Source: Pseudomonas serboccidentalis (GTDB lineage: Bacteria; Pseudomonadota; Gammaproteobacteria; Pseudomonadales; Pseudomonadaceae). Taken from it: 64,000 nucleotides of DNA. The notes beneath the pieces were generated by a model, which was not told the origin of the DNA, did no database searches, and saw nothing but the letters and a program-made list of their open reading frames with translations. Shown here piece by piece: positions 10,468 to 19,054 of the stretch; positions within the stretch are counted from its first letter, which is position 1, and each line of letters opens with the position of its first letter. The DNA is taken from assembly GCF_028830055.1 (NCBI RefSeq), contig NZ_CP101655.1:3127382-3191381 (forward strand), in the 5' to 3' direction. A program made the position numbers and the translations under genes.

Positions 10468-10997
10468 GGCGTCGATTCACCGAGGGGAGAAACCCGATAG
10501 TGCGGGCCTTGGGGCAGGTTCAATTCGAAGCTCAACGGTTGTGCATAACGGATCGCCCAGCGTGGCGGCAGCGAGCGTTGCCCAGCCTGTTGCTGCGCGG
10601 CGGGATAATTGCGCAACAGCTCGCCGGACGGGGTCAGGGCGAACAGCAGCGCGGCAAACAGCTCCCGGGCTTCCGGGTTGGGCGGCAGCAGACCGTCGGC
10701 CTGCCAGCGCCCGTCGATCAGTCGCTGACGGGCCTGAGGAATGCCCAGCGGGTCCATCATCGACCAGCGAATGCCAGGGCCTTCGCGCTGGATCACCAGC
10801 AGCCAGTCCTGACGCTGATCGGCTTGCTGGCGTTCGATGTGCAGTTGCAGCGGCAGGGGCAAAGTCGGGTTGCTCGCGGGCAGCGGGGCCTGGCTGGCGC
10901 AACCACTTAGCAGGGCGAACATCACCAGCATCAGCCACACCACAAACCTTGTAGGAGTGAGCCTGCTCGCGATGACGGTGGCACATTCGAAAAACAT
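10464..10997 (-). CDS. apeN: DUF3261-type outer-membrane lipoprotein (ApeN), start uncertain
   Basis: A predicted lipoprotein with lipobox LLSGC preceded by a hydrophobic stretch (VVWLMLVMFALLSGC), then about 145 mature residues. Described APE clusters carry such a protein beside the MMPL exporter and LolA-like carrier, where it is thought to help place the pigment in the outer membrane. The start is ambiguous. ATG 10997 gives the signal peptide a charged front part, but that part is encoded by a REP element. GTG 10943 or 10940 and ATG 10931 start just after the repeat and give a signal with no positive charge. The stop overlaps the apeO start by 4 bases. Confidence 0.7.
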   Translation of the reverse strand: MFFECATVIASRLTPTRFVVWLMLVMFALLSGCASQAPLPASNPTLPLPLQLHIERQQADQRQDWLLVIQREGPGIRWSMMDPLGIPQARQRLIDGRWQADGLLPPNPEARELFAALLFALTPSGELLRNYPAAQQQAGQRSLPPRWAIRYAQPLSFELNLPQGPHYRVSPLGESTP

Positions 10998-11039
10998 GTT
11001 GGTTGACCTACCGCTATCGCGAGCAGGCTCACTCCTACA
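10950..11039. repeat. REP-type inverted repeat, family A copy 2, inside the APE operon
   Basis: A 90-bp unit with the same arms as 1992-2081. It fills nearly the whole space between the methyltransferase stop and the conserved part of apeN. One arm supplies AAGG next to the possible GTG starts. Confidence 0.85.
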
Positions 11040-11053
11040 GGTTATGTGTCGCA

Positions 11054-11779
11054 TCAGAGACCACCTTCAAGCGGCTTGCGGGCAACGACATTCACCAAGG
11101 TTTCCTCGCGCTCGCCAAACGGTTTCGGCTTGCGCAACCCAAACCGTTCCAGCAAACCGAAATCCTTCGACCGGCTCCACCACAGATACGGGTACGAGAC
11201 ATTGCGTTCACCGAACTCGAAACCCTGCTGGCGAATCATCTCCAGGTACTGCGCGGCACTCTTCTGCACCTGCATCGGATGGCGGAACAGCCAGCGGATC
11301 ACCCAGGTATCAATGTAGGCTTCGGTGGACTCGGCGAACAGCAGATAACCGCCCGGCTTGAGTACGCGGTAGAACTCGGCGAGGGCTTTTTCCTGTTCGA
11401 CCAGGTGATGAAAGGTCTGGTGGCAGAACAGCAGGTCGACACTGGCGTCCGCCACGTTGAGCGTCGCGCAGTCGCTGCCGAGCAGTTCTACGTCAAAGCC
11501 TTGCCGCGCTGCTTCTTCGGCGCTCAATTGCAGACTGTGCGGGTCGGCATCGACGCCGATCAAACGCTGTGGCGCGAAGGTCTGGCGCAGATACCGGAAC
11601 GACTTGCCTTGGCCACAGCCGGCATCCAGCAGCACCGGATTGGCCGGCAGCGCCTCGTTGAAGAGCCCGCGCAGGTCGTTGATCGCCACGCGCAACACAT
11701 GGTGCTGCCAGGTGTGGCTGCGCAGGAACCAGAAGCCGAAGCGGGTTTCCTCGACGTAGCTGTCGCTCAAGTAATTCAT
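11054..11779 (-). CDS. Class I SAM-dependent methyltransferase (ApeB-like)
   Basis: A 241-residue Rossmann-fold methyltransferase. The SAM motif I is VLLDAGCGQGKSFRYL near residue 48, followed by GVDADPHSL, then LLFCHQTFHHL and VLKPGGYLLFAEST. It most likely O- or C-methylates the aryl head group or a precursor. Methylated phenol head groups are known in aryl polyenes and flexirubins. It overlaps the upstream flavoenzyme by 4 bases. The exact acceptor cannot be read from sequence. Confidence 0.82.
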   Translation of the reverse strand: MNYLSDSYVEETRFGFWFLRSHTWQHHVLRVAINDLRGLFNEALPANPVLLDAGCGQGKSFRYLRQTFAPQRLIGVDADPHSLQLSAEEAARQGFDVELLGSDCATLNVADASVDLLFCHQTFHHLVEQEKALAEFYRVLKPGGYLLFAESTEAYIDTWVIRWLFRHPMQVQKSAAQYLEMIRQQGFEFGERNVSYPYLWWSRSKDFGLLERFGLRKPKPFGEREETLVNVVARKPLEGGL

Positions 11780-13023
11780 GGGGCGTCCTTTGCACAGAGT
11801 TCGGAAATCATCTTCAACCGGCGGCGCGCTTCGCTGACGAACGGGTTGCGTTCATCCCAGGCGTAACCGGCGAGGATCGAGCAGATCATCCGGCGAATGT
11901 CCGCCTGGCTGTCTTCATAAAAAATCACGTCCTGGAAGGTGCCGGCGTACCAGCCCTCGACGTAGCAACGGAAGGTGTCGACCCCGCGTTTGAGCGGCTC
12001 GGCGAACTCGCGCTGCCAGTCGACGGTTTCGCCCTGCAACTGCCGGTGCAGGACGGCGGCAGCCATGCTCGCCGAGCGCATGGCGATGGTCACGCCGGAG
12101 GAAAACACCGGATCGAGAAATTCCGCCGCGTTGCCGAGCAGGGCGAAGCCCGGGCCGTGCAGGGTTTTGACGTTGGCCGCATAGCCGCCGAGGGTGCGCG
12201 CCGGGGTGTCCCACACGGCGTTGTTCAGCACGCCGGCGAGGCTTGGGGTCTCGGCGATGAAACCGCGCAGGCAGGCATCCAGATCGGTATCGCGGCCGTT
12301 GAAGTGTTCGGCGGCAGCGACTACGCCCACCGAGCAGCGACCATGGCTGAACGGGATCGTCCAGAACCAGATGTCGCGATGCTCTGGATGGGTGGTGACG
12401 AGGATCTTTTCGCGGTCGAAGGCCGGGTTGTCGATGTGATCTTCGACGTGGGTGAACACCGCCTGGCGCACCGGGAAATTCGACGGTGCTTCCAGATCGA
12501 GCAGGCGCGACAGCACCCGACCGTAACCGCTGGCGTCGAGCACGAAATTCGCTTGGATGCGGTACTCGCTGCCGTCTTCGCGCAGCACGTCGAGCTGCGG
12601 TTTGGCGCGGTTGAAATCGACGCGGACGATGGCGTCGCCATAGCGGATCTCGACACCTTGCAGCGCTGCCTGATCGGCCAGCAGCTTGTCGAAATCGGCG
12701 CGCTGCACCTGGAACGTGGTCGGCTTGCCGCCGGTGAAGGTGTCGCCGAAATCGAAGGCGCTGTAGCGCTCGCCCCAGGCAAACGCGGCACCGGTTTTGC
12801 GCTGGAATCCGGCGGCGTTGACCGCGTCGAGCATGCCGGCCTCTTCGACGAAATCCAGACAATGACTGAGCAAGCTTTCACCGATGGAAAACCTTGGAAA
12901 ATGCTGGCGCTCGATCACCAGCACATCGTGGCCCTTGCGCTTGAGCAATGCGGCGGCGATGGCCCCGGATGGGCCCGCGCCGATGATCACGACCTGACGG
13001 GATTCCATTTCAACGATTGGCAC
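11776..13023 (-). CDS. FAD-dependent halogenase-like oxidoreductase
   Basis: A 415-residue flavoprotein. GAGPSGAIAAALLKRKG near residue 15 binds FAD. WFWTIP near residue 218 fits the WxWxIP motif that sets flavin-dependent halogenases apart from monooxygenases. FLDPVFSSG near 301 fits the FxxPxxxSxG motif. A Lys in the GFQRKTGAAFAWG segment near residue 75 lies where halogenases have their catalytic Lys. The likely substrate is the phenolic head group or an ACP-bound precursor, as in the brominated xanthomonadins. Related proteins in pigment clusters are sometimes annotated only as NAD(P)/FAD oxidoreductases, so activity is an inference. It overlaps the CPA2-like gene by 14 bases and the methyltransferase by 4. 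Confidence 0.78.
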   Translation of the reverse strand: MPIVEMESRQVVIIGAGPSGAIAAALLKRKGHDVLVIERQHFPRFSIGESLLSHCLDFVEEAGMLDAVNAAGFQRKTGAAFAWGERYSAFDFGDTFTGGKPTTFQVQRADFDKLLADQAALQGVEIRYGDAIVRVDFNRAKPQLDVLREDGSEYRIQANFVLDASGYGRVLSRLLDLEAPSNFPVRQAVFTHVEDHIDNPAFDREKILVTTHPEHRDIWFWTIPFSHGRCSVGVVAAAEHFNGRDTDLDACLRGFIAETPSLAGVLNNAVWDTPARTLGGYAANVKTLHGPGFALLGNAAEFLDPVFSSGVTIAMRSASMAAAVLHRQLQGETVDWQREFAEPLKRGVDTFRCYVEGWYAGTFQDVIFYEDSQADIRRMICSILAGYAWDERNPFVSEARRRLKMISELCAKDAP

Positions 13024-14170
13024 GTGAGCTCCGGGACAGTGGGTTTTGCAAGTTCAGGGGCGCGCGATGCAGGCCGATCAGGGCCGGCAACAGCGTCGCG
13101 ATCAGGCCCATCAGCATCAGTGCGAAGTACAGCGCCGGGCTGATGAGCTGTTGTTGCAGCAACAGGTTGAGAAAGACGATTTCGCTCAGGCCGCGGATGT
13201 TCAGCAGCACGCTTTCGCGCCAGCGGCTGGCGCCTTCGAACGACGCGCCGGCCCAGCCCAGACCGAGCCAGTTGCCGAGCAGTTTACTGGCAATCGGCAA
13301 CAGCAGCAGTGCCACCCATTGCAGCGCACCAAGGCTGGCGAGGGCGCTGTGTACGTCGATCTGCACGATGCCGAAGGTGAGGATCAGCGGGATCGCGATC
13401 CACGTCTGCAAGCGGCTCATCCACAGCGCTGGCAATGGCAGCACCAACGGCACTTTCAGCAGCGCCATGCACAACAGGTAACCGATGCCGAAAATCAGTG
13501 CGTTGAGCTTGTAGTGCTCGGTCAGTACCAGCAGCGCGAAGAAGCCGAGGCTGTAAGTCAGCGGTCGACGCACACGGAGCAGATGCAGCAGCACCGGCAC
13601 GCAGGCCAATCCAAGTGGCAGTAACAGACTGCTCAAATGCAGGCTGCCCTGAGCGAGGCCGAACAGCGTCCAGCAGGTCAGATCGATCAGGATCGCGGTC
13701 TGCACCAGACGCCTTGTGGCGGCGGGCGGGTAATCGATGTGGCGCAAGTACAGGTACAGCACCGGGATCGCGGTGATCGCGAACACCAGGCCGATCGCCA
13801 GCGAGTTCAGCCACGGTTGCGTCGGCAACAGCCAACAGGCGACCGCTAGCCCGCAGGCGAACGGCACGGCAAAACTCGGCACGGCGATTTTCACGCTCTG
13901 GCGGTCCAGACGCAGGTCGATCACATCGCTGAGGATGTGCCCGAGCAACAAGGCGAAACTCAGGCTGTAGAGGTCTTTCAGCCACACGGGCGCGATCAGC
14001 TCGGCGCCGCTGAGCTGCCAGCCCGGTTCGATCCAGAAGTACATCAGCAGCGGCAAACCGAAGCTTGCCAGGAGCAACTGGCTGACGATCGGGATCAGGC
14101 CGAAATACCGGCCGACACGGGTCGCCACGGCGAACAACGCCAGGGCCATCAGCCAGAAGCCGACGACCAT
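13010..14170 (-). CDS. CPA2-like cation/proton antiporter family membrane protein
   Basis: A 386-residue protein with about 11-12 hydrophobic segments. The segment FAITAIPVLYLYLRH then AILIDLTCW aligns with the CPA2 core (AITAFPVLARIL ... AAVDDVTAW). LNIRGLSEIVFLN near residue 335 matches the later NTRGLxELxxLN motif. In CPA2 antiporters two adjacent acidic/polar residues (DD or ND) carry the ion; here the pair reads Ile-Asp, so one is lost. ATG 14170 shares its A with the TGA of the upstream MMPL gene (TGATG). It could supply a gradient for export or be a repurposed scaffold. I know of no fixed role for such a protein in APE clusters. Confidence 0.75.
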   Translation of the reverse strand: MVVGFWLMALALFAVATRVGRYFGLIPIVSQLLLASFGLPLLMYFWIEPGWQLSGAELIAPVWLKDLYSLSFALLLGHILSDVIDLRLDRQSVKIAVPSFAVPFACGLAVACWLLPTQPWLNSLAIGLVFAITAIPVLYLYLRHIDYPPAATRRLVQTAILIDLTCWTLFGLAQGSLHLSSLLLPLGLACVPVLLHLLRVRRPLTYSLGFFALLVLTEHYKLNALIFGIGYLLCMALLKVPLVLPLPALWMSRLQTWIAIPLILTFGIVQIDVHSALASLGALQWVALLLLPIASKLLGNWLGLGWAGASFEGASRWRESVLLNIRGLSEIVFLNLLLQQQLISPALYFALMLMGLIATLLPALIGLHRAPLNLQNPLSRSSRANR

Positions 14171-16509
14171 CACGCTGCCGGCTCCGCGACGGCGGCGCTG
14201 TGGGCGTGACGTCCGGCCCACGGCGCGAGGATGAAACTGAAGGCCAGCCCCAGGCTTACCGACAGGCCGAAATTGCTCACCGCCGGCGTACTCGACACCG
14301 CCAGCAAACCGAACGACAGCCAGGTCGTCAGCGCCGCCAGCAAGGTGCCCAGCAGGCTGACAGCCGCGCCGCCGACCTGCTCACGCATGAGGATCGCGTA
14401 ATCGACGCTGATCGCCGTTACGAGCAGCAGGCCGAACAGGCTGAACAGGGTCAGCGGCTGGCCGAGCCAACCGAGGCTGGCGAGGCTGCACAGCGCCGCC
14501 AGCAGCGGCAGGGCGACGATGCGCAAGGCGCCGCCGAAGCCGAACGGCACGATCAGCACCAGCACGATCAATACACAGGAGGCGAGTTTCAGTTCGGCGG
14601 CGCTGATCTGGGTCGCGGCGAATACGTTGTTCAACTCGCCGAGACGATCAACCAGCATCACTCCCGGTAAGTCCAGCGCCTGCACCCGCAGCAGCGACGG
14701 ATTGTTCAAACCTTGCAGGCTGGTCATCGCCGCCACGCCATCATCGGTCGGGCCGAGCCACAGCGTGCGGTACGGTTCGCCCAAGGGGCCCGCCAGCGCG
14801 GCGTCGATGTCCTCGGCAGGCAGGTTCTGCAACTGTTGCAACTCGGATTGCAGCGCGGCGAGCGGTACGCCGAGGTCGAGCAATGGCTGCCAGAACTGCG
14901 GCAGTTGGCTCAGTGCCTCGCGAACCTGCTGTTGCTGGCTCGGTGGGCTGAGCAGTTGATCGAGGGCCAGATAGCCTTGCAGCTTGTCGAGGTTGACCAG
15001 TTGTTGCAGACGTTCGCTCAACGCGGCCTGGCGCTCCAGCAGCTCCTGCTGATTGGCCCCGCGCACCAGGAAGAACTGGCTGGTCGGCTGGTAGCCGGTG
15101 ATGCGCGCGATGGTCTGCGCCTCGTCGGTCAGCCGTTGCGGTGCGCCGACCCATTGGCGGATGTCGTTCTTGCTTTGCAGTTGCACCAGACCGCCGGCGC
15201 AGAACGCGATCAGCAGCGCCAGCAGCACCGGGGTGCGTACATGTTCGAGCAGGGTTTCGCGCAACTTCACCAGGCGTTCGGCGAGGCGCAGCGGCCATTG
15301 CGCCGGCTGCAGCTCAACGTTTTTCAGCAAGGCCGGCAGCAGGCACACCGCCGACAGGTAGGCGCCGAGCAATCCGGCGGCGGAGAACACCGCGATTTGC
15401 GTCAGCGCCGGGAATGGCGTCCAGGCCAGCGCCAGATAACCGATGGCGCTGGTGATCAGGCTCAAGGTCAGCCCGGAGAGTGTCAGGCGCAATGCCGGCC
15501 AACTGCGCCACGGTTTGAGGCTCCAGCTTTTCGACAGATAGTGCAGAGGGTAATCCACTGCCACGCCGATCAGGCTGGAGCCGAGCACCAGCGTCATCAC
15601 ATGCATGTGGCCGAACAACGCCACGCAGGCCACCGCGCCGAACAGCATGCCCACCAGCACCGGCACGAACGCCAGCAACACCCGCCAGCGGCGAAACGCC
15701 AACAGCAGCAACAGCAAAATGCCGAGGGTGGCGCCGCCGCCGACCCAGGTCATTTCGCGGGTAGCTTGCTGCTGACCGTTGGCGGCGTAGAGCAGACCGC
15801 TGGCGGCCAGCAGTTGCACGTCGGCTTTCGCCGCCTGCTCGCGACTGTGCTGGAGCAGGTCCGCCACTTTCAGTGGCAGGTTCATGTCGAAGGCATTGCC
15901 GGTGGTGCGCGCGCGCAGCAGCACCCAGCTCTTGCCGTCGGCATCGGCGACCAGTGTTCCGCTGCCGATGTCCAGTTGCACCGCGCCGTGTTTCGGCTGG
16001 CTGTTCTGGATGCGTCCGGTGAGGCCCAGCCAGTCGTCCTGGCTCGGCACCAGACTGAAACCGCTGAACGGGTCGAACAATGCCTGCACCCGTTGCTGGA
16101 TAAACGCATCGGGGTGCTCGGTCAGCAGTTGCCGGTCATCCGCCGAGAGCATCGCCAGCCGCCCTTGCAGCAGTTGCGTGCGCAGGGCCGGGAGGTCGGC
16201 TTGCAGATTCCACTGAACCTTTTCGAACAGGCCGCTGGCTTGCCATTGCTCGCCCAGGGTCTGGGCCATGACGACCGCTTGCTGGCGATCGGTATGGCCG
16301 ACCAGCACCAGCATTTCCCGGTTGAGCGGCTCCTGCATGCGCTGTTCGGCACGCAGTTCGAGGGCGTCAGGGTGAGTGCCGGGCACCAGTTCCATGAGGT
16401 TGGCCGACAGCGGCGCACCGTCGCGCCACTGCCAACCGGCCAGCGCGACGACCGCCAGCAGCAGGATCAGGAACAGCCACGGCAGCCTGCGTTCACTCGG
16501 CAAAGTCAT
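14170..16509 (-). CDS. apeM: MMPL/RND family exporter (ApeM)
   Basis: A 779-residue RND-superfamily protein with two repeats, each one TM helix, a large periplasmic loop and five more TM helices (about 12 TM in all). Conserved stretches include GVAVDYPLHYLSKSW near residue 315 and TAISVDYAILMREQV near 700, each placing an Asp within TM4/TM10 as in proton-driven RND transporters. In APE clusters this protein is thought to move the lipid-linked polyene from the inner membrane. It overlaps the LolA-like gene by 17 bases. Confidence 0.87.
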   Translation of the reverse strand: MTLPSERRLPWLFLILLLAVVALAGWQWRDGAPLSANLMELVPGTHPDALELRAEQRMQEPLNREMLVLVGHTDRQQAVVMAQTLGEQWQASGLFEKVQWNLQADLPALRTQLLQGRLAMLSADDRQLLTEHPDAFIQQRVQALFDPFSGFSLVPSQDDWLGLTGRIQNSQPKHGAVQLDIGSGTLVADADGKSWVLLRARTTGNAFDMNLPLKVADLLQHSREQAAKADVQLLAASGLLYAANGQQQATREMTWVGGGATLGILLLLLLAFRRWRVLLAFVPVLVGMLFGAVACVALFGHMHVMTLVLGSSLIGVAVDYPLHYLSKSWSLKPWRSWPALRLTLSGLTLSLITSAIGYLALAWTPFPALTQIAVFSAAGLLGAYLSAVCLLPALLKNVELQPAQWPLRLAERLVKLRETLLEHVRTPVLLALLIAFCAGGLVQLQSKNDIRQWVGAPQRLTDEAQTIARITGYQPTSQFFLVRGANQQELLERQAALSERLQQLVNLDKLQGYLALDQLLSPPSQQQQVREALSQLPQFWQPLLDLGVPLAALQSELQQLQNLPAEDIDAALAGPLGEPYRTLWLGPTDDGVAAMTSLQGLNNPSLLRVQALDLPGVMLVDRLGELNNVFAATQISAAELKLASCVLIVLVLIVPFGFGGALRIVALPLLAALCSLASLGWLGQPLTLFSLFGLLLVTAISVDYAILMREQVGGAAVSLLGTLLAALTTWLSFGLLAVSSTPAVSNFGLSVSLGLAFSFILAPWAGRHAHSAAVAEPAA

Positions 16510-17095
16510 GTTGCTCCGTGTCGCTCAACGGCTGGCTTGCGGTGCTGTCCTGCATGCGCAGCACGGTGCTGTCGCCCTGGGTTTCCAGCAGTTCGATGGT
16601 CTGTACCAGCGCACCGCCGTCGATATTGATTTGGTTGAACACTTGCTTGAGCAGCACCGAACGCGGGGTCAGGGTCAGTTTCCATTGCTGTGCGTCGCCG
16701 CTCAGGGCCAGCTCGAAATCCCGTTGCAGGCCGCTGCTGTCACCTTGCAGCACGGCGAGAAACAAGCGGTTCTGCTCGGCCCCGGCGCTCTTGTTCGGCA
16801 GCATCTGCCAGCCGTTGCCGTCACGGCGGGCGATGCCGTTGGCGGTGATGCGGTAGTCCTGCTGCAGCGGGGTCTTGAGCAACCAGAGCAGGCCATGGTT
16901 TTTCGCCAGGACGAAGCTGCCCTTGCTGATCAGTGGCTGGGGCAGGGCGCGCAGGTGTTTCTCCTGGATGAACTGGCCGTGGATCACGTCCGGTTTCGCC
17001 AGTTGCTCGCTGAGCTGTTGCAGATCGAAGGCGTTGGCCAGGCTTGAGACAGCGAGCAGTGCCAACGCACCGAGGCATTTGCAGATCAGGTTCAT
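16493..17095 (-). CDS. apeL: LolA-like periplasmic lipid carrier (ApeL)
   Basis: A 200-residue protein with a Sec signal peptide (MNLICKCLGALALLAVSSLANA). The mature part carries LolA-family features: IHGQFIQEKHLRALPQPLISKG, GLLWLLKTPLQQDYRI and FNQINIDGGALVQTIEL. It probably carries a lipidic intermediate or product across the periplasm between ApeM and the lipoprotein ApeN. ATG 17095 overlaps the thioesterase stop by 4 bases. Confidence 0.86.
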   Translation of the reverse strand: MNLICKCLGALALLAVSSLANAFDLQQLSEQLAKPDVIHGQFIQEKHLRALPQPLISKGSFVLAKNHGLLWLLKTPLQQDYRITANGIARRDGNGWQMLPNKSAGAEQNRLFLAVLQGDSSGLQRDFELALSGDAQQWKLTLTPRSVLLKQVFNQINIDGGALVQTIELLETQGDSTVLRMQDSTASQPLSDTEQHDFAE

Positions 17096-17517
17096 CGCAG
17101 CATCCTTTCCACCGCATCGGTGAACACTTTGGGTGAGGCCAATTGCATCTCGCGGCTGCTGATCTCGACCGCCACTTGCACCGAGCTGGCGCGGGTCAGG
17201 CGTTCGCCGGTCTGCAGGTCGGTGATCAGGTAATTGATCTTCAGCCGGTTCTCCCATTCCACCAGGCTGGCGCGCACGTTCAAGCGCTGGCCGAACACCG
17301 CGCCACGCACATAACGCAGTTGCAGGTCGATGATCGGCCATGCATAACCGGACTCGGACATCTGCGTGTAGTTGTGGCCGATCTGGTCGAGCAGCGCGCA
17401 GCGCGCCACTTCCAGGTATTTGACGTAGTGCCCGTGCCAGACCACATGCATCGTGTCGACGTCGAAGAACGGCACGAGGATTTCCGTGTCGGCGTGCAGG
17501 ACTCCGGCGCTACGCAT
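17092..17517 (-). CDS. apeK: 4-hydroxybenzoyl-CoA thioesterase-like hot-dog protein (ApeK)
   Basis: A 141-residue hot-dog thioesterase of the YbgC/4HBT type. PFFDVDTMHVVWHGHYVKYLE contains the family Asp and the HxxYxxYxE-like helix start. It would release or edit acyl or aryl thioesters during pigment assembly. ATG 17517 overlaps the stop of the ammonia-lyase gene by 8 bases. Upstream in-frame codons are inside the lyase. Confidence 0.86.
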   Translation of the reverse strand: MRSAGVLHADTEILVPFFDVDTMHVVWHGHYVKYLEVARCALLDQIGHNYTQMSESGYAWPIIDLQLRYVRGAVFGQRLNVRASLVEWENRLKINYLITDLQTGERLTRASSVQVAVEISSREMQLASPKVFTDAVERMLR

Positions 17518-19054
17518 GCAGCCTCCAGTGTTGCTCGGCGATGCGTTGCAGGCACAGGCGCAGTTCGCCTTCCAGCGCACGGTCTTCGATGACCGGCGGG
17601 AAGTCTTTGCCCAGTGCTTCGTGCATGGCGGCCAGAGCGGGCGGCAGCGGTCGCGCATCCTGATCGCGACCGCGCAGCCACACACCTTGGTTAGCCGCGA
17701 GCAACGTGGCAGCGGCGACCTGTTCGGTCAGCTCCAGCACGCGGATCGCGTCGCGGGCGGCGATGGTGCCCATGCTCACCTTGTCCTGGTTGTGGCACTC
17801 GGTGGAGCGCGAGAACACGCTGGCCGGCATGGTGTTTTTCAGGGCTTCGGCGGTCCAGGCGCTGGTGCCGATCTGCACGGCCTTGAAGCCGTGGTTGATC
17901 ATGGCGCGATCCGCCGGGGCGCCGGACAGGTTGCTCGGCAAACCATGGTTGTAGCGCTCGTCGACCAGCAGCGCGAGTTGTCGGTCGAGCAGGTCGGCCA
18001 CGTTGGCCACGAGGTTTTTCAGGCTGTCCATGGCGAACGCGATGTGCCCGCCGTAGAAGTGCCCGCCGTGCAGCACGCGCTCGGCTTCGGCGTCGATGAT
18101 CGGGTTGTCGTTGGCGCTGTTGAGTTCGGTTTCGATGAACGAACGCAGCCAGCTCAGGCTGTCGGCCAGCACGCCGAGCACGTGTGGGGCGCAACGCAGC
18201 GAGTAGCGATCCTGCAGGCGATGCAGCGGCGCGGTCGGCGCGTCGATCGCCAGATCCTTGCGCAGCCACGCGGCGACCTGCATCTGCCCCGGGTGCGGTT
18301 TGGCGGCGAACAGGCGTTCGTCGAAGTGTTCCGGATTGCCTTGCAGCGCGACCACGTTGAGCGCGGTGATGCGTGTGGCCAGTTGCAGCAGGTAGTCGGC
18401 GCGGGCGTAGGCAAGACAGGCAAGGCCAGTCATCACTGCCGTGCCGTTCATCAAGGCCAGCGCTTCTTTCGGGCGCAGCACCAATGGCGTCCAGCCGAGT
18501 TCGCGATGCACGTCGGCCGCTTGTCGGCGTTCCCCACGGAACATCACTTCGCGCTCGCCGGACAGGGTCGCGGCGACGTAGGACAGCGGCGTCAGGTCGC
18601 CGCTGGCGCCCACCGAGCCTTCTTCGGGAATCAGCGGCAGGATGTCGTGTTCGAGGAACTCTTGCAGGCGCTCCAGCAGTTCAATGCGCACCCCGGACAC
18701 GCCGTGGCACAGCGACTGCAAACGTGCGGCCAGCACGGCGCGGGTGGCCTGGGCGTCGAGCAGTTTGCCCAATCCGCAACCGTGGAAGGTGTAGAGATGA
18801 CGCGGCAGCGCCTCGACGTGATGCAGCGGCACCGCAACCACGCAGGAATCGCCGTAACCGGTGGTCACGCCATAGATCACGCCTTCCTTGTCCAGCAGCG
18901 AGTCGAGAAACCGCGCGCCCTTGGCGATGCGCTCACGGTAATCGGCGTCGCTCTGCAACTGCACGGGCGCCTGACGGTTGGCCAGGGCCAGCACGTCTTC
19001 GATGCGCAAAGGGCGTTCGCCGAAGGTTACCGGCTCATGGGTTGGCGTCGTCAT
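17510..19054 (-). CDS. Aromatic amino acid ammonia-lyase (HAL/PAL/TAL family)
   Basis: A 514-residue MIO-cofactor lyase. The Ala-Ser-Gly that cyclises to MIO lies in GSVGASGDLTPLSYVAA near residue 150. YGVTTGYGD near 62 holds the catalytic Tyr, and QDKVSMGTIAARD near 430 is typical of the family. At the substrate-selecting pair (His-Leu in tyrosine lyases, Ser-His in histidine lyases) my alignment reads Phe-His (YTFHGCG), so Tyr, Phe or His preference is not settled. In this setting it most likely makes a coumarate- or cinnamate-type starter, as in flexirubin clusters. It overlaps its neighbours by 8 and 20 bases. Confidence 0.86.
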   Translation of the reverse strand: MTTPTHEPVTFGERPLRIEDVLALANRQAPVQLQSDADYRERIAKGARFLDSLLDKEGVIYGVTTGYGDSCVVAVPLHHVEALPRHLYTFHGCGLGKLLDAQATRAVLAARLQSLCHGVSGVRIELLERLQEFLEHDILPLIPEEGSVGASGDLTPLSYVAATLSGEREVMFRGERRQAADVHRELGWTPLVLRPKEALALMNGTAVMTGLACLAYARADYLLQLATRITALNVVALQGNPEHFDERLFAAKPHPGQMQVAAWLRKDLAIDAPTAPLHRLQDRYSLRCAPHVLGVLADSLSWLRSFIETELNSANDNPIIDAEAERVLHGGHFYGGHIAFAMDSLKNLVANVADLLDRQLALLVDERYNHGLPSNLSGAPADRAMINHGFKAVQIGTSAWTAEALKNTMPASVFSRSTECHNQDKVSMGTIAARDAIRVLELTEQVAAATLLAANQGVWLRGRDQDARPLPPALAAMHEALGKDFPPVIEDRALEGELRLCLQRIAEQHWRLHA

